DNA of 64,000 nucleotides from Bradyrhizobium oligotrophicum S58 (GTDB lineage Bacteria > Pseudomonadota > Alphaproteobacteria > Rhizobiales > Xanthobacteraceae), in assembly GCF_000344805.1 (NCBI RefSeq), contig NC_020453.1, forward strand, positions 1,922,001-1,986,000, given 5' to 3'. This document shows, piece by piece, positions 25,210 to 33,381 of this stretch. Under the pieces are notes generated by a model. It was not told where the DNA came from. It did no database searches and saw nothing but the letters and a program-made list of their open reading frames with translations. The translations under genes and the position numbers were made by a program. Each line of letters starts with the position of its first letter. The stretch's first letter is position 1.

Positions 25210-26055
25210 ATGCCCAAGAAGAATACGGTTACTCTTCGCAATCCGAAATGGAAGAGAGAATTACAGCTTCGGATAAAGCGTCCTCCCGTTCGGGTACGAG
25301 GCAAGGGGGACGGCGGTGGCGGTGACGGCGGCGGGCATGGTGTTGATCAGCTCTGGCGCCGTATGAATGAATTAGAGCAAAAATATACAAGGATGACGGA
25401 AGCGTTTGCTGAAGTTGTTTGGAAACAAGAAATCGGAATTGACATTCGATCAGCAAAGATGAGGCGAACGGTGCCCGTTCGCATTTATATTGGTGACGAG
25501 TTGGACCAAGAACGCGATGAGCGTTCTATTAAATTACTTAAGCAGCTGGTCTGGGACCTCGCAGGTGAGGCTGGATATTCTTCGCTGTTTGAGCTTCCTG
25601 ACGACTATGGATCGTTCAAAAAATTCACAGGGTTCATCAGTAAATGGCTGGGGACCGAAGACGATGCACTCAAAAAGATAGAGCAATTGGAGGCTGCCGC
25701 AAGGACTGTTCTATTGGACAAGCCAAGTGCAGAAGTTAATGTGACGAACAGCAAAGCTGTGTCGGAAGTGATTGCACAGTTGGCTGAGTACGACGAGGCC
25801 GCGCTGCAGCTGGGAAATATGGTCATCGTTAAGCGTACGCTATCTGACGGCCGCAAGATGCTTATGACCGGTCTTCTATCAAGAGAGAGCCTTCAGAAGC
25901 TTGAGCGGGATTACGTTGAACAAATCAAACCAGAGAACTCTCAGCGTTTGCTTGAGGAATCAAGCAAATACACGATTGTCGAACAAACGGAAGCTCATGC
26001 GCGACCAGCGATAGCTTCTGATGACGAGCGTATAAAAGCGCAGAAGACGCCGTAA
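25210..26055 (+). CDS. Unidentified cargo protein with VRIYI/GSF...-type domain
   Basis: A 281-residue protein from an ATG with a GGGAG RBS. The N-terminus is basic and Gly-rich (about 1-45), then a helical stretch. Residues about 88-225 follow a pattern I recall from uncharacterised bacterial proteins, often near regulatory or effector genes: VRIYIGDE, a helix, GSFKKFTGFISK, later LQLGNMVIVKRTLSDGR and LSRESLQKLERD. GC and codon use are lower than the structural genes, typical of a late-acquired moron. It could serve immunity or host interaction, but no function is assigned. A palindrome (25169-25183) lies 26 bp upstream. Confidence 0.6.
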   Translation: MPKKNTVTLRNPKWKRELQLRIKRPPVRVRGKGDGGGGDGGGHGVDQLWRRMNELEQKYTRMTEAFAEVVWKQEIGIDIRSAKMRRTVPVRIYIGDELDQERDERSIKLLKQLVWDLAGEAGYSSLFELPDDYGSFKKFTGFISKWLGTEDDALKKIEQLEAAARTVLLDKPSAEVNVTNSKAVSEVIAQLAEYDEAALQLGNMVIVKRTLSDGRKMLMTGLLSRESLQKLERDYVEQIKPENSQRLLEESSKYTIVEQTEAHARPAIASDDERIKAQKTP

Positions 26056-26089
26056 GTCGCCCTGCAAAACGAGTAGCGCTCGCATTGAG

Positions 26090-26376
26090 TTAGTCCGTGA
26101 CAATCAGTAACTTGCTCACCCAAAGGCAAGCGCTCTTGCCCTTGGGGCGGATGCAGGCAAGGCCGGTTGCGGAGACATCCTCGACGAGGACTTCGCCGCG
26201 CTTGTCGATCAGGGGGCACCCTTTGGACACGGCATAACGAAGCGCCATTCTCGGGTCGTCCTTGCCAGGCTCAGGAACTTGAGCACGATCTCGGTGCTCG
26301 GGCAGGCGAGTGCGTCCGCGTCGCTCTTGATCCGCCCCGATCGCCCGATTTCGGGCGCGGCAACCAGCAAACTCTT
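26090..26376 (-). pseudogene. Possible frame-shifted small gene
   Basis: Two minus-strand frames look protein-like in succession. The first (26376 to 26210) gives STEIVLKFLSLARTTREW and then stops in PKGAP. The second (about 26215 to 26090) continues with KGCPLIDKRGEVLVEDV and ends KLLIVTD. The shift falls in a run of five G/C (26213-26217), so a single-base indel in a homopolymer would join them. No family is recognised. It may equally be two unrelated open stretches. Confidence 0.25.
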
Positions 26377-26554
26377 TTAGCGACGACTTGCGAAGGACAC
26401 GAGGGTGGATGCCGATAACCGTTTTTCGGTTTGGGCCCATCATTAAGTTGCTTCACCCTACATACCCGCGAAATTTATCCGGGAAAATACGGGTTTCCCT
26501 TCGAAGGATAACCGCAAACTCACGGATAGTATTTTCCGACTGGTAAACTATTTA

Positions 26555-26584
26555 TTGACGGCGCGGATAGCGATTTTGTATATG
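26555..26584 (+). promoter_or_regulatory. Candidate sigma70 promoter for cargo operon
   Basis: TTGACG (26555-26560) and TATATG (26579-26584) are 18 bp apart, in an AT-rich context unlike the rest of the prophage. They lie about 40 bp before the ATG at 26624. This would let the cargo operon be expressed from the lysogen independently of the late operon. Confidence 0.4.
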
Positions 26585-26623
26585 CTGGTCGTATCTGCTA
26601 TTTTAGAGGGAGTTGACGGGAAA

Positions 26624-27394
26624 ATGTCTAGCGAAGACGAGGTGATCGCTGATGCAGGCGCTGACGTTGAAGATGGTCAGGGTCGCCAGCGTTCCACGAT
26701 TTCTTTTCCCTATGCTGACCTGAATAGTGCTGTGGCGTTGGCGCAGGCAATCCATGGGAATGTGGGGCTTGGAGACTGCGACGACTCGCAACTCGCTGCG
26801 TGGACAAACCAGAGCGTCAAGAGCAGCACATTTCGCGTCCAGCTCACGGCCGCACGCCTATTTGGTCTGATGGGAACAGACGGGGCGGGGAAACACAGGC
26901 TGACAGAGCTTGGGCGTATGATCGTCGATCCAAGCCGTACAAGAGAGGCCAGGGCACGCTCTTTTCTGATGGTGCCGTTGTTCAAAGCAGTATTCGACAA
27001 TTACAACGGCTCGATCCTGCCGCCAGCTGCGGCCCTAGCGCGCGACATGGTCGCCCTTGGCGTTGCCGAGAAGACGAAGGATAGAGCTAGGCAAGTCTTT
27101 GAACGCTCGGCCGACCAGGCAGGCTTTTTTGGTAGCGGTCGCGATCGGCTCGTTATGCCCGGTATCACGATAGGTGTACGACTTCCTAAGCCGGACGCGG
27201 ATCGGCACGACGGGAAAGATAGAGAAGCGGCAGGGAAGGATCCGCTGATTGACGCGCTGATCCAGAAGCTTCCCAAAACAGGAGACCCGTGGTCTGCGGA
27301 CGAGCGTGTCACTTGGCTTCAGATGATCTCGATGGCTTTCCAGATGACCTACGGCCCCACCGAGGCAATCGAAATCAAGAAGAAGGGCGAGTAG
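26624..27394 (+). CDS. DUF5343-like protein, first gene of cargo operon
   Basis: A 256-residue protein from an ATG with a GAGGGAG RBS 11 nt upstream. The core (about 22-185) is helical with a pattern I recall in DUF5343-type proteins: FPYADLNSAVALAQAIH, then LAAWTNQS, FRVQLTAARLFGLM, LTELGRMIVDP and a later ARQVFERSADQAGFF. This arrangement suggests winged-helix-like repeats, possibly DNA- or RNA-binding. It is followed 15 nt later by a predicted RNase-fold protein and then a terminator, so the two probably act together. Family name moderately uncertain. Confidence 0.65.
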   Translation: MSSEDEVIADAGADVEDGQGRQRSTISFPYADLNSAVALAQAIHGNVGLGDCDDSQLAAWTNQSVKSSTFRVQLTAARLFGLMGTDGAGKHRLTELGRMIVDPSRTREARARSFLMVPLFKAVFDNYNGSILPPAAALARDMVALGVAEKTKDRARQVFERSADQAGFFGSGRDRLVMPGITIGVRLPKPDADRHDGKDREAAGKDPLIDALIQKLPKTGDPWSADERVTWLQMISMAFQMTYGPTEAIEIKKKGE

Positions 27395-27409
27395 CGTTTC
27401 GCTGGATCA

Positions 27410-27808
27410 ATGGCAAAGCATCGTCCTCCCAAAACACCCGATTTGATAATTGGGCCTATGCCGGTGAACGTGGTCAACAAGACCTTAGGAACCGAGCTTG
27501 AGGTCGGTGATGTCATTTTGACGCGCGGTGCGCAGCGGCACGCGAACAGGCGTCACCCCGAGGATTATCCAAAGTGCCTGCCGCACTTGGCGAGTGTAAT
27601 TGCTAATCCTCGATACATCGGGGACGATCACACCAACAGCGGGATTGAGATTTGGGGCTATGTTGCCACTTTAGGAGCGCTCGTGCTCGTTGCCGTCGAG
27701 CTTATCCCGGATGATGAAGGGAGATACCATATTTCTAGCTTTTACATGGTCTCCGAGAAAAAAGCCGATGCCCGCAGGTTGAAGGGCTTCTTGAAAGTAG
27801 CACAATAG
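27410..27808 (+). CDS. Predicted PBECR-type (barnase/EndoU/colicin-like) nuclease
   Basis: A 132-residue protein. The segment from about residue 43 follows the pattern of phage-borne barnase-EndoU-ColicinE5/D-RelE-like nuclease domains: HANRRHPEDYPKCLPHLASV, a VIANPRYIG turn, central strands ending LVLVAVEL, and YHISSFYMVSEKK. Such domains are known from phage morons and polymorphic toxins. Candidate active residues are His44, Arg47/48, His49 and the Ser/Tyr pair near 110-113. It may act as a toxin, superinfection-exclusion or host-takeover RNase. The upstream gene could be its partner or antitoxin. Function inferred. Confidence 0.6.
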   Translation: MAKHRPPKTPDLIIGPMPVNVVNKTLGTELEVGDVILTRGAQRHANRRHPEDYPKCLPHLASVIANPRYIGDDHTNSGIEIWGYVATLGALVLVAVELIPDDEGRYHISSFYMVSEKKADARRLKGFLKVAQ

Positions 27809-27843
27809 AAAAGGGCCCCGAAAGTGTCGGAGCCCCTTTTAAT
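27809..27843 (+). terminator. Intrinsic terminator after cargo operon
   Basis: AAAAGGG (27809-27815) pairs with CCCTTTT (27834-27840). The stem continues imperfectly inward to an AAGTG loop and is followed by TTTTAATTT. It starts directly after the stop of the nuclease-like gene. Confidence 0.7.
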
Positions 27844-28074
27844 TTACGGGAAAATAGATTTGCTGGGGTGCCCACACCCAGATCTCTTCGCTGGTTTCCC
27901 AGCTACTTTGCCTGTTGAACGTTCGATCGACAGGCGTGTGAGGAGGCCGTTCTCACCTCAAAACTCATCTCCCGCAAAGCAACCTTTGCACGCCGGGGAA
28001 GTTCCCGCAAGTTAGAACTAGCCCTAAAACGTGACATTTGGGTTACTTTTATTGTGTCCCGGAAATATGGGGAG

Positions 28075-28094
28075 CCTTGCAGGGACCTGCAAGG
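28075..28094. repeat. 20-bp perfect palindrome near tRNA-Val
   Basis: CCTTGCAGG-GA-CCTGCAAGG, 9-bp arms with a 2-bp centre, about 190 bp from the tRNA 3' end. It could be a recombinase or excisionase binding site, or a small hairpin. Confidence 0.5.
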
Positions 28095-28151
28095 AGCCTT
28101 CCGATTTTTCAAATCGCAATCGCATGTGATGGCGGACCTAAGGTCCTTTCC

Positions 28152-28190
28152 ATGCACGGCCGATGCACGGATATGCACGGATATGCACGG
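28152..28190 (+). repeat. Four ATGCACGG direct repeats (10-bp phasing)
   Basis: ATGCACGG starts at 28152, 28163, 28173 and 28183. The last three lie one helical turn apart, as arm-type integrase sites or iterons often do. About 95-130 bp from the tRNA-Val 3' end. Confidence 0.55.
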
Positions 28191-28283
28191 ATGTTCTTAC
28201 TTTGATCTGCCCTCAGAGACCCAAATACGCCCTCTGGTATACCAGAATAAGTTCAAATTTTTGAATAGGATCAATGATTTAGG

Positions 28284-28358
28284 TGGTGGGCGCACAAGGG
28301 ATCGAACCTTGGACCTCTCCCGTGTGAAGGGAACGCTCTCCCGCTGAGCTATGCGCCC
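28284..28358 (-). tRNA. tRNA-Val (CAC)
   Basis: A 75-nt cloverleaf on the minus strand. The acceptor stem is GGGCGCA/TGCGCCC with an encoded ACCA end. The D-arm is GCTC-loop-GAGC, and the anticodon arm TTCCC/GGGAG has loop TTCACAC, giving anticodon CAC (valine GTG codons). The T-arm is CAAGG/CCTTG with TTCGATC. The 3' end faces the prophage region, so the tRNA is a plausible attB. Confidence 0.95.
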
Positions 28359-28597
28359 GGATCCCGGTGGCTGCCGGCCGTGAGGCCATAGGAGGCAGCT
28401 GCCGAAGCAGTCCGTCGGAGCCCGGGATTTACGAAGCGCGGGCAGGGGGTGTCAAGGATTTGCGGCGCGGTCGGCGAGGAAAACTGCTGGGGAATGCCGG
28501 GCTGGCGCCGATCGGGTCGAAAACCTGCCCGTTCGCGGCCCGATCTTCTCCAAGCGGAGAGGCGGGTTTGCCTCTCCCATATCAGTCTGACGGGACC

Positions 28598-29878
28598 TCA
28601 AGCCCCGATCTGGCGGGCGCGGGAGGCGTGGGACTGCAGCGCGCGGATGCGGTCGGCGAGGGTGCCGCCCTGAGGGGCGCCCGTGGCTGTACCCGTCGGA
28701 GCGGGAACGCCGTTGGCATTAGCGGGCTTGGTCGCGGGCTCGGCGGCCAGCATGGCCTCGATGGTCGAGTTGGGGCCCTCGATCTGCATCGCGAGCTTGG
28801 CGACCTCGGCGGCGATGTCGTTGATGCGCTCGCGCAGCAGCGCGTTCTCCATCCGCTCCTGGGCCCAGGTGCTCTCGGCCTGCTGCTGGATCGCGTTCAT
28901 CTCGCGCTGCAGCTTGGTGCGCTCGTCGCGGGCGGCCTGCAGTTGCTCTTCAAGCGTGGCCTTCTCGGACTTCAGGCGCTCGAACGCGGCCGACTTGCCG
29001 CTGCCCATGCCGGCGAACTCCTCGCGCAGCTCCTTCAGGGCGCGATCGGCCGCCGCATTGGCCTCGCGCAGCTGGTTGTTCTCGAAATCGCGCTCGGCGA
29101 GCAGCTTGCCCTGGGTCGACAGCCGGCCCTCGAGGTCGGCGACGCGCGTCGCCAGCATCTCGGCTTCCTTGACCTGGACGATCAGCTGGCGGTCGAGCTC
29201 GGTGACGCGCTGGCTCAGATTCTCGACCCGCGCGCGGGCGTCGTTGAGCGCCCTGGTCGCGGTGTCGGATTCGTCGCGCTCCAGCGTCAGGCGCGCCTGG
29301 GTCGCGGAGAATTCCTTCTCGGCGTCGGAGACGCGGCTGCGCAGCTCCTCGACCTGGGTCTTGACCGAGACCAGCTCGACCTGGCGGCTGTCGGCCAGCA
29401 GTGCCTTGTCGTTGAGCTCGGTGGTCAGGCGGACCTGCTCGGCCTGCTTCTCCTTCAGCGCCTGCTCGGCGGCGCGCAGCGCCTCGGTCTTGGCGGCGAA
29501 CTCTTCTTCCGTCGCGCGCAGCTGGTCCTTCAGCGCCTTCTCGCGCGCCTCCAGCGCGAAGATCGCGGCGTTCTTCTCGCCGAGCTCGATCTTCATGCGG
29601 TTGATGGCGTCGGTCTTCTTGCCGAGATCGGCGAGCTGGCCAGTGGCCTTGTTCTTGAGCGCGTCGACGCTCATCTCCAGCCGCCGCGCCGACATCGCGA
29701 ACTCCGCGCGCAGCTGGTCCTTGTCGGCCTGGATCTCGGCCATCGACAGCGGCGTCGCCGCCTCGAGCCGGCGCGTCGTCAGGCGCACCGCACGATTGTG
29801 CACCAGCGGCACGATCATGAGGGCACAGAGCATGGCGATCAGAAAACCGATCGCAAAATACATGATCGGCTCGACCAT
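28598..29878 (-). CDS. Membrane-anchored coiled-coil protein
   Basis: A 426-residue protein starting at an ATG (29878) with a GGGAG RBS. One N-terminal membrane helix (about residues 4-26, PIMYFAIGFLIAMLCALMIV) is followed by a continuous charged coiled coil (about 45-375), then a Pro/Thr/Gly-rich C-terminus. Such proteins occur widely in Bradyrhizobium relatives as hypotheticals. The coiled coil suggests a structural or scaffold role in the periplasm or at the cytoplasmic face; direction of insertion is not clear. It ends about 240 bp from the tRNA. Confidence 0.8.
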   Translation of the reverse strand: MVEPIMYFAIGFLIAMLCALMIVPLVHNRAVRLTTRRLEAATPLSMAEIQADKDQLRAEFAMSARRLEMSVDALKNKATGQLADLGKKTDAINRMKIELGEKNAAIFALEAREKALKDQLRATEEEFAAKTEALRAAEQALKEKQAEQVRLTTELNDKALLADSRQVELVSVKTQVEELRSRVSDAEKEFSATQARLTLERDESDTATRALNDARARVENLSQRVTELDRQLIVQVKEAEMLATRVADLEGRLSTQGKLLAERDFENNQLREANAAADRALKELREEFAGMGSGKSAAFERLKSEKATLEEQLQAARDERTKLQREMNAIQQQAESTWAQERMENALLRERINDIAAEVAKLAMQIEGPNSTIEAMLAAEPATKPANANGVPAPTGTATGAPQGGTLADRIRALQSHASRARQIGA

Positions 29879-30009
29879 GACGCACAACTCCCGGTCCAAA
29901 ATGATTAACGGAATCACAATGCCACGGCGGGCTGATTCATTGCCAGCCCATTGCCGTGTTAACCTTGATCCGTCACGGGAGAACGTGTCGTAGCGGTATC
30001 AGTCGGCTA

Positions 30010-30669
30010 TCAGAACGGGTTCCAGGTCGCACTCGGGGTGAATTTGAGGTAGCCGACATTGGCGCCGAGCCGCAGGCCGATGCCGGACCTGATCGGCACC
30101 AGCACGATGTTGTTCGCCGTCAGCGCCGTCATGCCGAAGCCGCCGACGATATAGGCGGAGCCGTCGATGCCGACGAAGCGCTGATAGATCGCGCTCGTCG
30201 CCGGCAGGTTGTAGACCAAGGTCATGGTGCGTGCGCCGTCGCCGCCCCAGTCGAAGCCGAGCGAGGGGCCCTGCCAGTAGACGCGGAGATCGCCGGCGTT
30301 CTTGGTGTAGAGCGTGCCCTCGCCGTAACGAAGCCCGGCGACGAAGGCGCCGGCGCCCTCCTCGCCCAGGATGTAGCCGTTCGGCAGGCCCCATTGGCTG
30401 ACCGCGCGCTCGATCACCGAGGCGAGGCCGCGCGAGACGTTGCCGAAGAAGCGGTGGCCGGCATTGACCAGCTCGTCCGGCCCGAAGCTGTCCGGGGCCG
30501 GGGCGCGCTGCGGCGGCGGCGCGGGCTGCTGGTAAGGCGGCGCGGCCTGGTAGGGGGGCGCTCCCTGGGGCGGCGGCGCAGGCGGGGGCGCCTGCTGCGC
30601 GGCGACCGACGCGGTCATGGCCAGAACGGCCGCAAGCGTCGTGGCGGCGAGGCGGATTGCGAAACTCAT
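30010..30669 (-). CDS. eipA: EipA-type envelope integrity protein (DUF1134)
   Basis: A 219-residue exported protein with signal peptide (residues 1-24, ending VAAQ) and a Pro/Gln-rich linker (about 25-60). A DUF1134 domain (about 70-219) includes VSRGLASVIERAVSQWG, AFVAGLRYGEGTLYT and LGFDWGGDG. The family member EipA of Brucella is a periplasmic small-barrel protein needed for envelope integrity. I chose the ATG at 30669 because the signal peptide begins there. It is divergent from the YHS-like gene. Confidence 0.85.
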   Translation of the reverse strand: MSFAIRLAATTLAAVLAMTASVAAQQAPPPAPPPQGAPPYQAAPPYQQPAPPPQRAPAPDSFGPDELVNAGHRFFGNVSRGLASVIERAVSQWGLPNGYILGEEGAGAFVAGLRYGEGTLYTKNAGDLRVYWQGPSLGFDWGGDGARTMTLVYNLPATSAIYQRFVGIDGSAYIVGGFGMTALTANNIVLVPIRSGIGLRLGANVGYLKFTPSATWNPF

Positions 30670-30790
30670 CGATGGAAATCCCCTGCTATCGGCTGCCCGA
30701 CCTGCGCCTTTAACCTCACGCCAACCGCATCGGGCGATTGTCGGGCGAGGGGCGATAGCCCCTGCGACTCCCATGTTATCGGCAGCAACT

Positions 30791-31303
30791 ATGACCGCAC
30801 AACGGCAACAACGGAACTGGAGCGGCTCAAAGCCGCTGTTTTGCCGCGCAATTGCCGTCATCGCGCTCGTCGCGCTGCTGCTGCCGCCGATCGGCGCGCC
30901 AGCGGCCACCACCCAGCGGATCATCGCCAACCGCTTCAGCGGGCTCGCGATCGACGGCTTCGATCCCGTTTCCTATTTCGTCGACGGTCAGGCCCTGATG
31001 GGCCTGCCGGATTTCGAGGCGGCGCAGGGCGGGGTGGTCTGGCGGTTCCGCAACGAGGGCAACCGCGCCTCCTTCCTGGCCCATCCGGAGGTCTATGGTC
31101 CGCAATTCGGCGGCTACGATCCGACTGACGTCGCGCGCGGCGTCACCGTGGCCGGCAACCCGCGCCTGTTCGCCGTGGTCGAGGAGCGGCTGTTCCTGTT
31201 CAGCCGCGAGGATACAAGGGACGCCTTCGCTGCCGATCCCGCGCGCTACCTGCCGCGGGCGGAGGCGCGCTGGCCGGCGCTGGAGCAGGATCTGCCGCAG
31301 TGA
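30791..31303 (+). CDS. Exported YHS-like domain protein
   Basis: A 170-residue protein with signal peptide or anchor (about 16-40, AIAVIALVALLLPPIGAPA). It has a YHS-family pattern: GLAIDGFDPVSYFVDGQALMG, VVWRFRNEGNRASFLAHPEVYGPQFGGYD and a late RLFLFSREDTRDAF. The YHS Cys that often follows GG-Y is replaced by Asp here, so metal binding is doubtful. Divergent from eipA with a 121-bp shared upstream region. Confidence 0.75.
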   Translation: MTAQRQQRNWSGSKPLFCRAIAVIALVALLLPPIGAPAATTQRIIANRFSGLAIDGFDPVSYFVDGQALMGLPDFEAAQGGVVWRFRNEGNRASFLAHPEVYGPQFGGYDPTDVARGVTVAGNPRLFAVVEERLFLFSREDTRDAFAADPARYLPRAEARWPALEQDLPQ

Positions 31304-31320
31304 TGCGGGCGGGGGCCGCC

Positions 31321-32154
31321 TCAGACCTTCACGGCCGCAGGATCGCCCCAGGCGATGAAGGCCGGTATGATGAAGCCGTCGGTGCGCTCGCCGAACCGCA
31401 GCGGTGCGCCGGTCTCGCTGGTGACGGTGCCGCCGGCGGCCGTGACCACGGCATGGCCTGCCGCGACGTCCCATTCTGAAGTCGGGCCGAGCCGGGGGTA
31501 GATGTCGGCCAGGCCCTCGGCCAGCCGGCCGAACTTCACGGCCGAGCCGAGCTGCAGGCGGATGGCGCCCGGACGCGCCGCAATCAGGGCCTCGCTGCCG
31601 GGATCGCCATGCGAACGGCTGACCGCGGCGACCCAGGCCTCGCCCGGCTTCGGCATGGGACGGGTGCGGATCGGCTCCGCGGCGCCCAGACCTGCCTCCG
31701 AGAACGACAGCCGCTCGGCGCCGCGGCCGACGAGGCCGCGCCAGATCAGGCCGATCGCCGGCGCGCAGACGATGCCGAGCAGCGGGCTCGCATCGCTCAC
31801 CAGCGCCAGATTGACCGTGAATTCGCCGCGGCCGGCGACGAACTCCTTGGTGCCGTCGAGCGGGTCGATCAGAAAGAAGCTGCCCTTGAACGGCCCCGTG
31901 CTCGCCCCGACCCGTTCCTCCGACAGGGCCGGGATCTCGGGCGCCAGCCGCGCCAGGCCCTCGGCGATGACGCGGTCGGCGGCGAGATCGGCCTCGGTGA
32001 CCGGCGAGCCGTCGGATTTATCGGTGACGCACATCGCGCGCCGGTTCACGGCCATGATCGCATGGGCGGCCTGGACGACGAGCTCGGTCAGGGGCGTCAT
32101 CAGCGCTGCGGCAGCCTCGATGCCGACGGTTGCTGCGGTCGGGCCCGTCGTCAT
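31321..32154 (-). CDS. cysQ: 3'(2'),5'-bisphosphate nucleotidase, CysQ-like
   Basis: A 277-residue member of the inositol monophosphatase superfamily. Metal-site motifs: ALSEE (about 90-94), IDPLDGTKEF (about 108-117), and EWDVAAGHAVV near residue 225. The DGSPVTEAD motif lies at about 44-52. CysQ hydrolyses 3'-phosphoadenosine 5'-phosphate to AMP in sulfate assimilation. The start is taken at the ATG at 32154; a longer frame upstream is Arg-rich and unlikely. It is convergent with the YHS-like gene. Confidence 0.88.
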   Translation of the reverse strand: MTTGPTAATVGIEAAAALMTPLTELVVQAAHAIMAVNRRAMCVTDKSDGSPVTEADLAADRVIAEGLARLAPEIPALSEERVGASTGPFKGSFFLIDPLDGTKEFVAGRGEFTVNLALVSDASPLLGIVCAPAIGLIWRGLVGRGAERLSFSEAGLGAAEPIRTRPMPKPGEAWVAAVSRSHGDPGSEALIAARPGAIRLQLGSAVKFGRLAEGLADIYPRLGPTSEWDVAAGHAVVTAAGGTVTSETGAPLRFGERTDGFIIPAFIAWGDPAAVKV

Positions 32155-32435
32155 CGCGACGCGCTCCGTGCGGCCGTTCCATCTGCAGCTTGCATGGGCA
32201 ATGTCCTCATCTCGTGGTCCCGTCTTCGGCCCCAATCTTCTCCGGGCCTGCCCGCGGCGCATCCAGATACTGCCGACCTGTATGCCGGGCCGATCCCTCG
32301 AGCGGCGGCCTGGACGACCGCCACGTACTTTCCCGTGGCAGGCTCTAAGCTCGGTGGCGGTCCCTGCTTTCGCAGTGTATCAAGCGTCAAGGCAAGCATG
32401 ATTCGTCAAAGTTCGCGGTTTTCCAGGAACATCGA

Positions 32436-33098
32436 ATGTCCGGCACGTCCTCTCCAGAGATCGCCAATCCGATTCCCGCTCCCGATACGCTCGAACTTGC
32501 CGCTCTGCTCTGCTCGAAGGTCTGTCACGACCTGATTAGTCCGGTCGGAGCGATCGTCAACGGGCTCGAGGTGCTCGACGACAATCCGAAGCCCGAGGAC
32601 CGCGAATTCGCGCTGGAGCTGATCCGCAAGAGCGCCAAGACGGCGTCGGCGCGGCTGCAGTTCTGCCGGCTGGCGTTCGGCGCCGCCGGCTCGGCGGGCG
32701 CGCAGATCGACGTCGGCGACGCGCAGACCATGGCGCGCGGCCACATCGAGGACGCCAAGACCTCCATCACCTGGAATCTGCCGCGGCTGCTGCTGCCCAA
32801 GAACCGGGTCAAGCTGCTGCTCAACATGATGGTCGTGGCACAGCAGACGATCCCGCGCGGCGGCGTTCTCACCGTCGATCCGATCGGCGAGGGCGAGACG
32901 ATGAGCTTCCGTGTTGCCGCGACCGGGCTCAATGCCCGCCTGCCGCAGAACATCGTCAACCTGCTCGCCGGCGCGCACCAGTCGACCATCGATGCCCACG
33001 CCGTGCAGCCCTATTACACGCGCCTGCTTGCCGACGCCTGCGGCCTGAAGGTGACGCTGGCCGCCGACGGCGACGCGATGGTCGTGCAGGCCTCCTGA
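32436..33098 (+). CDS. chpT: Histidine phosphotransferase ChpT
   Basis: A 220-residue protein, the size of ChpT. Phospho-acceptor His31 lies in KVCHDLISPVGAIVNGLE (28-45), the ChpT DHp helix. The rest is a degenerate ATPase-like fold lacking an ATP lid. ChpT relays phosphate from CckA to CtrA and CpdR, controlling cell cycle and motility. ctrA itself lies at 57.7-58.4 kb. A GATTC (GANTC) site is present at 32400-32404, 31 bp upstream of the start. Confidence 0.92.
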   Translation: MSGTSSPEIANPIPAPDTLELAALLCSKVCHDLISPVGAIVNGLEVLDDNPKPEDREFALELIRKSAKTASARLQFCRLAFGAAGSAGAQIDVGDAQTMARGHIEDAKTSITWNLPRLLLPKNRVKLLLNMMVVAQQTIPRGGVLTVDPIGEGETMSFRVAATGLNARLPQNIVNLLAGAHQSTIDAHAVQPYYTRLLADACGLKVTLAADGDAMVVQAS

Positions 33099-33381
33099 TC
33101 GAAATCGGGCCTCGGCCCGGGCGGGCGCCGGCGGCATCGCAGGTCGTGCGATCCTTGCCGGTCTGGCCTGCGACCTCGTGTCGTAAATCCACGGCACAAT
33201 CCGTTCACCATGGTTAATCAAACCTTGCGGATGTTTCCGGATTTGTCCGGAGACACCTTATCTCTTTGTTGAGTCCGTTCATTTGCGCTTACTCAACTAA
33301 TATTAAACGCTTTGCACCGAAACTGGCCACGGTTTGAAGGGCGCGTCATGTCGCGTTCCGTTGCGTGCGAAGGCCAGTTTC

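Larger units (their letters stand above)
26056..26623. other. Low-GC spacer with a possible broken gene
   Basis: 568 bp without a confident gene. The first part holds a possible frame-shifted minus-strand gene (26090-26376, separate entry). The right part is AT-rich, with short CCCG/CGGG repeats near 26466-26490 and a candidate promoter at 26555-26584. Confidence 0.4.
27844..28283. other. Attachment-site-like region between prophage cargo and tRNA-Val
   Basis: 440 bp with no credible gene. It contains a perfect 20-bp palindrome (28075-28094) and four copies of ATGCACGG at 28152, 28163, 28173 and 28183, the last three spaced exactly 10 bp. It lies directly beyond the 3' end of a tRNA gene, the classic target of tyrosine integrases. 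These may be integrase or excisionase binding sites of an att region. The integrase itself is not in the window. Confidence 0.45.

Noticed and set aside
27903..28178. Minus-strand 91-codon frame near the tRNA
   Set aside because: No RBS or family; it covers the palindrome and direct repeats, so it is more likely non-coding.
28152..28190. Start of a CRISPR array
   Set aside because: Repeat unit is only 8 bp with 2-3 bp between copies; no spacers.
28054..28347. Plus-strand 97-codon frame
   Set aside because: It reads antisense through the tRNA-Val gene, giving the GGGRTRDRTLDL-like peptide that tRNA regions often produce by chance.
28367..29993. Plus-strand frames of 513 and 436 codons
   Set aside because: They are antisense to the coiled-coil gene and have Leu/Gly or Ser/Arg bias expected from its reverse complement.
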